From: Smittia aterrima
Lineage: Eukaryota > Arthropoda > Insecta > Diptera > Chironomidae
DNA: 64,000 nt
Direction of reading: 5' to 3'
Assembly: GCA_033063855.1 (NCBI GenBank)
Contig: CP093831.1
Coordinates: forward strand, 28,954,001-29,018,000
Positions 11,101 through 23,700 of the stretch are shown here, piece by piece. Made by a program: the position numbers and the translations under genes. Each line of letters opens with the position of its first letter. Within the stretch, counting starts at the first letter, position 1. A model generated the notes under the pieces. That model saw nothing but the letters and a program-made list of their open reading frames with translations. It made no database searches and had not been told where the DNA came from.

Positions 11101-14100
11101 CAACAAATCCGATGAGCTCTGTGCATCAAAGAAAGTGCAATCCATTTGCAAATGAATTTCGCTATTCAACACGCGACCACCACGCGCTCTCATTATTCAC
11201 AGCCATGCACCTTCGCTCTCTCACCAAACGCAGATAGAAGGATTTAAATAGTTTATACTTCTTTCTAATTTCTCTTTTATATGCGCTGAGTTTTTCTCTG
11301 CAAAGCAAATCGGATACAAATTTCTCTTTCGTGACACTGATGTGACAAGTAAATCCCTTCATTATCATATTAAAATTACGCAAACGTGAATAAATATGGA
11401 ACATAGAGCACAGAAGAGAGATGAAAAAGGGTCGCTCCTAAAAGTAATTTCTTCCTTCAAATCACATTAAGTCTTGACACAGTAACAATTTTGTTTGTTT
11501 GCTTGAACTAATGTTCTTCAAAATTGTATTGACATTTGTGGAGCATGGCTGGCTGACTCGTGCAGAAGTAAATGTAATTTCATCGTTTTCCAAATGCCTT
11601 TAAGCGAGCCTAACATTTTTAGTAAAAATGAGTACGAACATTCAAGTTTATGCGACTTTATTAAGAGATCTGCACTCATGTCTTATGGAACGGAAGAGAG
11701 AAGTTTAAAAATTCGTATCATGCAAGCTCCTTTTAATAATAAGCTGAGTTTCATGAAGTCGTGGGCAAAGTTGAGCTGCATTTTAGAGCCAGTGAGTCCT
11801 GTTGTGTCTCATTCCCGCTTGACAACAACCCGTGGCAGTTTATGGAGGTGGCAAACAGAAAGTAAAGTTAGAAAGAATACAAAACAGTTGTGGTCGTTTG
11901 TAGTCAAGTCACGCTTAAATTATATCCCTGGGCTTGTGAACACAAAATACTAAAATAATGGATTAACGTACGTATACTTCTTCGAATGATAAAAGTTTGT
12001 TGTGTTTTCTCTTGTTCTTTCTGCTTTTGATGAGATGAAGCTTCATTTTTAAAGCATTAACTCAGGCTTGAAGCTTTCGTTTCCATCTAACTGATAAGCT
12101 TCTTCAAGTATCTGTGCACTTTACATTTCTTATCCACTTCAAAGTTCATCTCTCTTGTCTTGTCTGTTACTAGTGGATCTCCAATTTCTTCGTCTTAAAT
12201 GAAATCAAGAACGAAAGAGAGTTGAAATGGGTAGAATTTCTTGAACCTTTCAAGTGGAAAAGATGGGGAATATCTAAAGCTTATTTGGAATAATTTTATT
12301 TTGCAATTTATTTTTCGCTTAAGATAAAATGGCTAGAGGTACTGACAAGGATAAATTAAAATATCTCTTCATAAAAGGGAAAGACAAAATCTTCGTGTGG
12401 AGGCTGTCGGCCGAGTGCTCTTCGAAGGTTCTCATGGAAGATGAGAGAGAGGAACACTTGAAGTTTTACCATAATATAAACTGTCTCCCTTTGACAAATG
12501 ACATTTAAATTGCTTTTCAAGATAAGTTCTTTCATTCTTCTCTCTCTTGTTACGTATCTGTTCTTTCTTTCTATGAGTTTCACTCAATGTTCAAGCAGTT
12601 TTACTTGTAACGAAAGAGTTTTTCAAAGAGAAAGGCTTTTTCTCCCTTTTGCCTCTTGATTTAATTTCTAAAGCTTTTGAAAGAATCAAGATTTTACTCT
12701 TCCATCACCTTAGTGGAAACTTACTTTGAAACATTATGACATTTGTTATCTTCGTTTCTTCCATTCTATCGTAGAACTATTAGCGATTTATAATTTTCTG
12801 ATGAAAAAATATTATTCTTGTCTCAAAGGGAATTGGATTATTTTAAAATCCCAAAGGTAATTATCTCGGCTTTGCGACAAAAGCGAGTCGGAGGATTCAG
12901 CAACAGGTTCAATTTTTATGTAATATCTGAAATATTCCTTTCATTTCATTTATCCGAAGCATGCACGTACGTCGACGTCGAGCGAAAACAAAATTTGTTT
13001 TCTACAATAAAATCAATATAATCTGCAAACAAACTCTCCCTTCTTCTCTAGCGAAATTGAACCGAGGGGAGAATAGTCAAACATCATTTATGAAATCATG
13101 TATGTCGACTGATGATGATCTGTCCACACCTTTTCCGTCGAAAATCGTAAAGTTTCTCCATGCAAAATTATCGTTGAATGTGTTTGTGTGTCGGCGAATT
13201 AATTAACGTCAAGTCTTAAAAAACTTTCCGTCGATCCCTTACCTCGTTGATTTTCATATCGCAGCATAAATCAATAACTTATTGCGCAATCTCTTGTCAT
13301 CTATTGGGGTTGTTGAAGGTGAAACTGAAAGGATTAAATTTTGTTGGGAGAGTTTTCCAACTGAAACTTCTTGTAAACTCATGAAATATATAATTTTTTC
13401 CCTCATGAAACTTGCTATGTTGGCAACATTTTTCCGCAGAACGGAAAACAAACATTTTCCTTTTCGTTTCCTCGAGCCATTGAAAAAACAATAAGAACTT
13501 ATCAGAAGTTATCTTCTCGTAATCTTCCTTAAAGTTTTAATAAAATCTCTTTGGGTTATTTTTTCGTTGATTTCATTTTATTATAAATCTTTGTTGTTTA
13601 GTCCGCCATTTGAAAATATTTTATGCTATTTACATAATATGTCATGATTTGTTAGACATGATTCTCCATAAATGATAAGCTTGAGTTAGTCCGGGCTTAT
13701 AACGAAAAGCTGGACAATTGGACACTTTGTTAGCAGTATATATTCATATAGATATCACAAAATATGTCACTGAAATCATGATCCAAACTCGTTAAAATAC
13801 TAAATTTACAGCAATAATTATAAATGCAAACTTCACTGCAAAAGAAAATGCAAAGAAAACAAATATCGACTGTCTTAAGAACCTTTTCTTAGAACTGAGA
13901 AAGTTTGGCGTCGAAAGTCGTTTGCAATTGTTTCTTTAGATACTTTAGAATAATAAAATACATAGCTCAGCTTAACTTACAATAGACAACGATGTTCTTT
14001 CTTTCTATATATTTTTCAAAAAGCTATTTTAAAATCCTTTTACTTTCGCGCTTTTCCAAAATTATGTAATCGAAGGAGGGAAAGTCAAGCGAACTTTTAA

Positions 14101-14742
14101 AGTTTTTCGTCTCCTTCCGCTCGCAGAGAAAATTTTCTCTTTTCCACATAAATCCGCTCATTCAATTACGATTGTTATAGCGGGAATTTGATTATTTGAC
14201 ATATTTTCTGGATAGTTAGTTCATTGAGCTTACAAAGTATTTAACAATTATTTTATACACAAAAGGATTCTTTTCGTTTGTCTGTCCAAACTATTTATAG
14301 AGTCAAATAAAATTTTGGCATCTCTTTAATTTTTTAATATTCATGATCGTGTTGATTTTAAGTTTTCTAGTTGGTTCCGCTGTTAGCTTACAGATTATTT
14401 CTCTAAAGACAAGATTCTTCAAATTACGTTATTTCATATTATTTTATTGTTTTATCGCTTGTTAAATTTTTATGAACGATCTAATGTAAATATTCTAGTA
14501 ATAATTCCTATAGTTTTGTGTGTTGTCTTATCTCCAGTCTCAAAAAGCTCGAATCGGCCGTGTGTTAATCTATTTTCTTTATTTCTATAATTTAAAGCTC
14601 AAACTATTTTCTTTATCATCATCAAAGTTTTCTTTAATCATCTCTGTCGGCTATTCATGAAATAAATTATGACTCTTTGTCTCGTTTATTTAATCAAGAT
14701 TTCATTATTTATTTAATTAGCTTTGTCTTGAGCTTCTCAGCG
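8117..14742. other. Gene-poor interval between convergent genes
   Basis: Contains the 3' UTR of alpha2/delta (+) and presumably a long 3' UTR of Ten-a (-). Frames of 65-119 codons occur (the longest is 11594-11953, +), but none has splice support, family similarity or coding-like composition. No tRNA, satellite or transposon was seen. TTTATT at 14708-14713 (AATAAA on the minus strand) is a possible proximal poly(A) signal for Ten-a. Confidence 0.5.
8388..8393 (+). terminator. Likely polyadenylation signal of alpha2/delta
   Basis: AATAAA about 270 nt downstream of the alpha2/delta stop codon, on the coding strand. Position and motif fit a 3' end, but AATAAA is common by chance in sequence this AT-rich. 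Confidence 0.35.
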
Positions 14743-17700
14743 TCAACGTTTTGAACTCACTTTCTTTTTCGCAAAGCGAATGTTGAATGCATCTTCAGCC
14801 AACTCTGGGTACAGATTAACATCATTTATGTACTCACATTCGTATAAATTCGAATATCCCTGTTTAAGAATCTCTTCAAGCTCAGACGTAACCCATTCAA
14901 CAGACGTCGTCAATCCATTTCTAATCAAATCTTTTTCACGGTTCCAAGCTTTTCTCGCTGCTTGCAATTTCGCGTGATGCATTAGCCTTTGCTTTTCTTT
15001 TTCGATTGTTGTTCCGTATCTCAAGTTAATGATAGCATGACTTCCATGAATCTTGACGTCTAAGTAATTTGAACCGCTTGAGTTCTCCTTTGTGACATCG
15101 TGGAATGTTGTATTAACTTGTCCTTGCAAACGCTTCAACTGTTGACGGTCTTCTGTTGAACGCCATGAATCTTCTTTTACAAAGTAAAATGCATCTTGTT
15201 GCGAACTGTGAACAACAAATGAGAAAGGCAAAAGCTTTGTTCTATTAAAGACAGACGTGTAAACATCACGATAAATTGCATTTGCAGCTGGCACACTTGA
15301 AACTATCGCTTGGCCGTCTTCTGTTCTTGTTATGACAATGCCCTTGCCAAATGGCGGCTCGGACGAGACTCCAATTTTAATTGGTGGCAAGTTTAATTCA
15401 TCAGTTTTTAATGCAGATTGCTTTGGTGATTCGAGCGTGCCTGGTAATTGACGTTCAATTAAATGTGAAATGAAGCCTGAAGCAACAATTAGTGGATTGC
15501 GATGTTTGCGTTTGTTGTCGAAGAACGCTTTGCTGCCCCATGGCGACGGTGTTTTCCAAAGCTTTCTGTTAAATTGTGGAATCATATTTTTCAAATCGTA
15601 TCCAATGAGTTCGAACCATTTTTCAAAATCTCTTGGATGCGACCTATCTCGTCCAACATTAATTGGATCGTTGCCGTTGAATCTGTATTGATGGAGCATC
15701 GTTGGCTTCTCAAGTCGATCAATCGTGTTTTCCCAGTTCGGTGTCATGTGCAATCCAATCAAAGGGTCATAAACTTTTCCATTTGGCATGTGAACTAAAG
15801 AAGTTACCTGTTGAAGAGAAGAATTGTGATTTCTATTTTTCAAGCCAATTTTAAGTTTTTCTTACCGGATCAAGGATTCCACCGCAAAAATCAATCGGAA
15901 GGTAAAGGTACGGATTCGAATCGTAAACGATGTGACCGAATGGTGATCTCATAATCTCGCGAATTCCTTCCCCGTACTGATTGAAGATCATGACTGGCGT
16001 TCCTGATTGGTCTGTCGCAACGAAATATTTATTTCGGAATGTCTGAACAAAAATCAGATGACCACGGTCATCATAAGTTAATGACAAAAGTTTTCCGTCT
16101 CTGGGCGAGTAAACTTGTGAAACTTCGTTGGGTTTCTGTTGATTGTTGTAGAAGAATTGTGTGACGTTGCCAAAGTTATCTTTCCTGGTGCTCAAACGAT
16201 TCAAGTGGTCATAAAAGTAGCGTACATCGAAGCGACCTTTCTTTGTCGCTCTGATCATAAGACCTTGAGTGCTGTAATGGAACTTTTCTTCTCTGGCGTT
16301 TTGAATTGTTTGCCCTCTTGAGTCGTATTTAAACTGACCCTCAGCAAACTTTGTTATTCGGTCCATTGCATTATATTCCATTGGAATATTGTTGCCACGA
16401 TATGATAGAGCAAGCATATTGCCGTTGTCATCGTATCGGAAAGCCCAAGGTTCTTGAGCTTCGACTCCAATCAACTGACCATCGCAATCCCAAGTAAAGT
16501 TCTTAACATTAGAAAAGTTTGTTATTCCAACGTTTCGAGTGAATGTTTTCGTTTGCGTGATTCTGCCATGCATGTCATGAGAGAATTCCATTTTGAAGAC
16601 TTGCGTTCTATGGATGTAAACTGTCATTTCAGTCTCCAAGAATCTGCCGTCGACAGTTCGTGTGAATGTGGCTGTTCCGTCATAAATGTTTGTCATGTTT
16701 GGCTTAGGATGTGAGACTTTGAACTGCGAGATTTGCTCTAAGTTTCCTGTCTTTGAACTATACGTGAAAGTCGTTCCGGGAAGATTTTGTCCACCAATTC
16801 GTCCTTGCGAAGAAGTTAAACGGAAGTTGGAATCGTATTCGTAAGTAAACTTTGCGTTGCTCAGACCAGTCTTTGCATTGAAATCAATTCTTTCTTCTGT
16901 CAACAATGCGCCATTATATTCAAAGTCCCAACGATATTCAAGCTCGCGTTCAGTGTGCGAGACTGTGTTGGGCATTCCCGTTTCTTTATTGTAGCTGAAT
17001 TCACTCTTCCCTTCACCATGAACGATTTCTGATAGTAATCCTTGAGGGTTGTATCGATAAACGATTCTTGCACCATCACCGGGGTGAACAGTCTGCAATA
17101 GAGCTCCGGAGTAAGAGAAATGCTGAAGATAGGGCTTCGTGCTTCCAGGTGGCGTGTACGTAAATCTTATAAATCCAATAGATGGTTGAAAATCGAAAAC
17201 GTGTCTCGTTCCGGTTGGAAGTTGAATAGTTCGTAGTCCGCCATCAGAGTCGTAAGTCATTTGGAATTTGCGTTGACTTGCTAATCCGATTGCTGATAGT
17301 AAATTGTGATCATTGTAAATGAACGAAATGATTCCGTCTTGCTGTGATGTGATTTCAGACAATAGACCGTGTCTTTCGTAAGAATATTTTAGCTCAGAAG
17401 CGCCCCATGTCCAACCTTCGACTCGACTAAATCTGTCGTAAGTTAAATTCAACGCAAATCCGTTTGCTGGCTTGAAAGATAATGGAAGTCCATTGTTGTC
17501 GTAGATGACCGACAAAATATCCTGACGATCTCTGTCATAGAAGGTTTCGCGATTCTTAAATTGCTCATAACGAGTGCCTAACGTTCGAGAACTATTAACC
17601 CAAATTTCCTTACTCAAAGTTTGGTGCGGATTTCTTGGATCGCCTCCAACTAATGTATATGTTGTGTACATGTTGTTGAGTAATGTATCGCCCATTTGAA

Positions 17701-20700
17701 TTGTCTGATGGGACCACATTGGGAGCATTTCTGCTTCAACTTTCAATGAAGTTTTTTCGAGCAAAGGATGGCGAGTAATTGCCGCCGATTCCAAAAGAAT
17801 TTTATTCGGTTGAAGGATTGACAAAGTGTTATTGTTAACATTTATCACAGCTTGTGTTGATTGCCTTCCTTGTTCCATCACGTAAGTCTTCAGGCCGCTG
17901 TTGAGTTTGAGTGAAGTTACATTCGCTGGTCGCACAGAGAATTTAGAGGGACGTGACGATTTTACATCAACTTGCAAACCAAACTCAGCGTTTAACTTTG
18001 AAGAAATCTTCAAAATTTCGCCAGTCGGGACAATTACGCTGACGATTCTTCCGTGCTCATTGAATTGATGAATAAATGTTTCTCCGTCACCCGATCGGCT
18101 TAACATTAAACCACTCTCGTCATAATCGAAAACGATTTCGTACTTTCCTTTCTCAGCAATTTTCATCAAGAATCCGTTTGGTGAAAACTTCAACTCGGAT
18201 TTGTGATCCTGAGTATTTTCAATCGAGCTAACTAGATTGCTATAGTCTCGAAGGAACTGAATTTTATTTCCGGTGCTGTCCGTGACAGTCGATAGCTTTC
18301 CGAAACTTGTGTTCTTCGAGTACAGGAACGAATATCTTGTTTTACCGGTCGACATGTCCTTAGTGGTCACATGTTGTCCGTAACGATTGAAGATATAAAG
18401 CTCATTGGTTGGTGGATACGGAATTTGAAATTCGCTATTTTTGTCATGAGCTGGCAAGTAATGTAGAAGCGCGAGGATTTGCAATGAACCTTGATCGGCC
18501 ACATTTAAAACATTATCTTGAGTCACAGCGAGTGCAGAAATGGCAGAAAATCTGGCATTGGTTGATGAAACCGTCTCGTCTGGACTTATCTTTGTTGGTG
18601 AACATGCACAACCATTTGCAGAAGTTGTTGTTCGGACGGGAGCTGATGTTGAGGTTGCTTTACGGTTTCCGACGTTTGTATTTAAGTTTTCTGAGCATTC
18701 ACAGCCCTGAGTTCTATTTATGAAAGAAAATTATTTAATTAAATCTCCAAGTTACAAGAAAATGAATGAAAACTTACCCAAAATCGTGGCGGCCAGCGAA
18801 GACTTTAGTATTTCCCATGCTGTCAACAACTCTTATCACGTTTACACGTCTCGAGTCGCTATCAGCAACGTAAAGTTCTCCTGACGGTGAGAATGCCAAA
18901 GCCAAGACAGTTCCCAAAACTTCTTCTTCATTTGTCTCGTTCTTTGCATTCTTAGCGCAATGCAAAGGTGTACCAGCAACAACTTTAATTTTCATGTCTG
19001 CTGTGAGTTTAAGTACAAGTCTGTCGTCGATGAAATGAAGAGATCCATCAAGTGGACTCAAAGCAAGACCAGTGGGCCATTGCAATTGGACTTGACTTGC
19101 TAACATTGCTCCTTTACAAGGAATGGGACTCCAATGATTGTTATGACCATGATGACCAATAATTGTGTGAATGATTCCTTTGCTGTCAACTGCTCGAATG
19201 TTTGTGCCATCAGCAATGTACATTGTTCTATCCGCAGCGATTGCAACACCTTTAGGATGAGATAGTCGAGCATTCTTTGCAAGTGCACCATCTCCGCAAT
19301 TTTGCTCGTCACCCGGAATGCATCGCTGGCCACTTCCTACAACAGCTTCAACATTCGTCGTTGGATCGGTTACATTAATCAAATTGAGAACTTTGAGAAC
19401 TTGATGTTTTTCTGGATCGGATATATAAAGATGGCCGTCAGCTGGCGAGACACTCAAGTAGTATTGATACGACACTTGAGTCGTGCTCAATTGTACAATT
19501 GTAGCCAACGTTCCATCGGAGAAAACTCTTCTAACCAAATTGAAATCTCCAACATATAAGCTTCCATCTGGGCCTGCTGCTAAAGCAACTGGAGTAAGCA
19601 ATTTGCTTTCCTTAGCAATGCCATTGCATTTGTCTTTGCAATTGAGTGGTCGTTGTTGGCCATTTCCCATTATGCTTCTCAACACTCGAGGATATTCTTT
19701 AAAGTGAAGAGTTGCACCATCGCCTTTCTGTAGAATTCCTTCATGGAAATTATAATGATGATGAATATTCAATCCCCATCCACCGATATCAGAAATGTCA
19801 ACATCGAATCCTTGCAATTTGGCAGTTTGAGTTTCCCAAACAATATCGTCACAAGTAGAGTGTTGATAGCCAATTGATATTCTGGCATTTGCAGCACCAT
19901 AAACTTTCTGTCTGTAAACATTTCTTTTGTTCCATGCGAATGTATGTTGAAGATTTGGATCAGCTTCGTATGTTTTGACGTGCAACGACCCTTCGATTTC
20001 CACTCCTACATGAATCAGAATCAGTGATTTCGGAATTGTGGCTCCAGTTAATTGCATCCGCACTATGCTCAGATATCCCGACATCTTCGATGATTGATAT
20101 GTGAGATATAAACCAGATCCTGGTATTTGTAATGATTCTTGAATAATCTGTTTGGATTTAAATGAAGAATGGGAATCATTAGCGAGAAACTCTTGAATGA
20201 AGAAGTTTTAAACTTCTCATTAATTAGGAAACTTTTGAAACGATTAAGCAGTTGAAACAACTTGAATTACATTAAAACAAATATTTATGTTCAAATGAGA
20301 AATTAGACAAACCTGATTTTCTGCGAATATTGCGGAAAGTCCATCGAGTGAACCAATTGCGTTGGGCATCCACGTGCTGGTTAATATTGGACGAAGTAAC
20401 TCGTGATCGTGGTCAGAACAAATGACAGCAGAGTCGTTTGAGGCTCCCTCGTTTAATTTGTATTGGAGTGAGCTCAAAAAGCTAAAAGCGATGTTGGGTT
20501 GCACCTTTGGCATCGTAGATTCTGATTCATCGACCAAATTCATTTGAACTGGTGGGAGAACGATAATTTGATTCCATGGGACAAATACTGTTCGAGTTAC
20601 CGGACGGAAGGGAGATCGTTGAAATTGCAAAGTAATTGCGCCCCCGCCATTTACCAAAATATCAAACCTAAAGAGAAAAACATAATTTGAGTTAGCAAAG

Positions 20701-23700
20701 ACAATGCAAATAAATTCAAACAAAGAAGCTTCTAACTCGTCTTAAGAAACGTGTAAACTTTTTCATTATTCTCTCTTATTCGAAATGTAATGTGGCATGT
20801 AGCATGTAGCGTAATCATTACGTTCTATCGTCTCCCTTTAAATGTAACGCCTGGGTTTTTTTAAGAAACAAATTACAGTCGTTTCTTTACTGCTTCATTC
20901 CCAGACGAGGAATACATGAAGCGATAACACATGGAAACAATAAAATTGTGTATTAAATGTGATTTATTCGGATAAATATGGATTTTAAATCCGAATGGGG
21001 TCTTAGAACGTTTAGGGTTTCTACGTGAGGTGTGCGATAAAATTTAAATGCGATTCCAAGTTACTTTGGTGGTTTCCACTCTGCGACAATAATCAGCAAA
21101 GAAATTCATTCTGTTTCGACAATAAATATGGAAGCCGTCAATAAAATTGATTGATTAAGCGTCAGTGAAACAAATCCTTTACAAATACTCCAAGTTTTCG
21201 AAAATGGCGAATAAATAAAAAGGAAAGCGCTTCGGTAGATTTGAGATTTCTATTTCGATCTCATATCTGCGGTAAAGTGTCGTTGAAAAGCAAATTTATT
21301 CAACATCGTCGTTGCACCTTTGTGATTGGAATTTTTCTTTCAAGTTAGTCCTCCTATCTCATATTGATTTTTCAATATCTACTTTGTACCAATAATAAAA
21401 GCACTCAATAAGGAGAAGGTAAATTTTTATTCCGCCGATATTGAGAATTTGAATTGTAAATTTTCTTTTTTCCTCCTTGTTCCTTTATTCCTCGCGTTGG
21501 TACACAGAGAACAAAATTATTGAAATCAGATTCTCGAGAATTGACGGTAACCGTGTAGCTCAAAGAAATAGAAACACTTGAAATGGAAGATTTTGCTTAA
21601 ATGAAGCAAATTTTATGCACCTTTATCTGTTCTCTAGCTCCTGTGCTTCTGTCATCTTTTTAAAATTTATAATTCGTTCGCTTCGAAGATTTTCGTTAAT
21701 TGAGACAAAGTTTGAACTTACCATCCTCCAGTTCGTGTTAGAGTAAATCCAAAACGTGAGTCTTTGTCGACCGATACTCGAATGCCAACTATTCCTAGTC
21801 CTTGTGGCGTGATAACTTGTCCGCGCATAACCGAAACTCGACTAGAAAAAGAAAGAAAAAAATATTTGAGAATCGAAGAGTTTGCATGAATTTAAACTTA
21901 ATTTTATTTCTTATTTAGAAAGTTTCTTTTTACATGAAGAAGAATAAGGACATGAAAATTGGAATGAAATAAATATTGTTTTTGCTGATTCGAAACGATA
22001 ATAAAGTTGCTGAGAACCAAGTCAATGAATATTTAGCAAAATGAACAGAGACAGAAGTTGTTTAGAGTTTGTAAATTGGTTTTGTTTTAAATGATAACTT
22101 TGGTCACTTATACAAAAGAGTTTTCAATTAATTCCTACAAAATTGACAGGTACAGGCGTAAACTAAAGTCGAAAGTATCAAATTAATTTATTCAAATGTG
22201 TTTTGTGTCTGGGGCTTTTAATCCTTTTTCCATCCAACTTATTTGAAAATATATTTTGAAACAAAAAGGAATCATTCGCGTAGCGTAATCTCATTAATTG
22301 TTTCAAAGTTAGCTTTGCAACAGCAAATCGGGGCAAAGCGAATATTTGGACTTTCGGGTGGAACAATGCAGCTTTTTGCCCGCTGTGCAACCTAAGGCTC
22401 AAAAGAATGATTTTTCGATTTTACACCCTAGAAAACTCATCAATTATACAATAGCATGCGCTCTACATACTCTTGCTGTTGCGTACTTTTCGGGTGTTAT
22501 TGATTGTAAATTGAAATACAATGTTTAATTTATCAACAGCAAGAGGAGCCAGATGAGAAATTATTCAGGAGATTATTCAAAACCTTTTGACTTTATAGTC
22601 GTCTTCTCGTCTACATTTCGAATTGAGCTGGAAAAACTTTGAGCTCAACAATAAATATATGAGACAAAGGTTGAGAATTCAAATGTTTACTGATTAGAGC
22701 GCTCACTACGAGAAAGTTTTCAAATTTCATCTCCTCGAAATATTTGAATAACACAACGAGATGAAAATAGTTTTGTGAATTTGAAGCTTTTGTAAAAATA
22801 AACTTTCTAGAGCACAAAAAGCAACTTTCGCTTTGATAATTTTGGCCTCAAAGATTTTCAATTTCCTCAAGGTGGAGCTTTGAGAAAAAAGGAAATTGAG
22901 TTTTTTTTTCGTTTTTGTCGTTGTAGCTTTCTTAACATTTGATGTTGCCAGAAAATATTTCATTAAAATTTTTGAGTTTATCAAAGAGAAATATTATACA
23001 AACTGAAATAATCTAAAAGAATTCTGATGATGGCTGAAATCGAGTGTCTCATTATTCTTCATAAATTTATCTTAAACAAGGGATTTGCGCGAACTAGTTT
23101 GTTGATCCTAGCTGATTCAGAGAACTCCTTGATCCGAAAATATCAAAACAATTTAGTTTGTCATGGAAATCTATCCTCGAGTATTACATAACTTTTTCTA
23201 CTTTGTATTTTCCTTCGTTTGAGTGGAAGCCAATTTGGTTTGACCAACTTTGAAATTAGAAAGTTTTTGATAAACAAAAGTTTTAATTTCCATTGATTCT
23301 TCGCTTTTTGTTTAGTAGCTAAGCTTTAGTAAAATGACTTATTTTTCTCTGTGAATAATGAAAAAGGAAATTCATTGGCTCACAAAAATTAAGCTCAATA
23401 ATCACATTGATTTAGACAAGGATACAGGAGAAAGGAAAGGACGTTTGATGTCATGAACAGGAATTTTTCTTTTTTGTTGTGTCATTTGTTGTATCTCGTT
23501 GAAAAATGATAAAAATTAATGTTGAATCGTGCAAAGAAATACTTCTGGAGAAAAAAGCTTCTTGATGTCCCTTGAGATAACAGAACTAACTAACAATGAA
23601 GTAGAAAATGTGTTTGAGATAAAGTGCATTGAACGGAAAAGTTCAAAAAAATAATAATTTAACTCATTTCATTCATTAAAGTAAGAGACACTTCAACATT

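Noticed and set aside
11594..11953. 119-codon plus-strand ORF in the Ten-a/alpha2-delta interval
   Set aside because: Composition is ordinary for chance frames, with no motif, splice signal or recognisable family. It lies in probable 3' UTR sequence.
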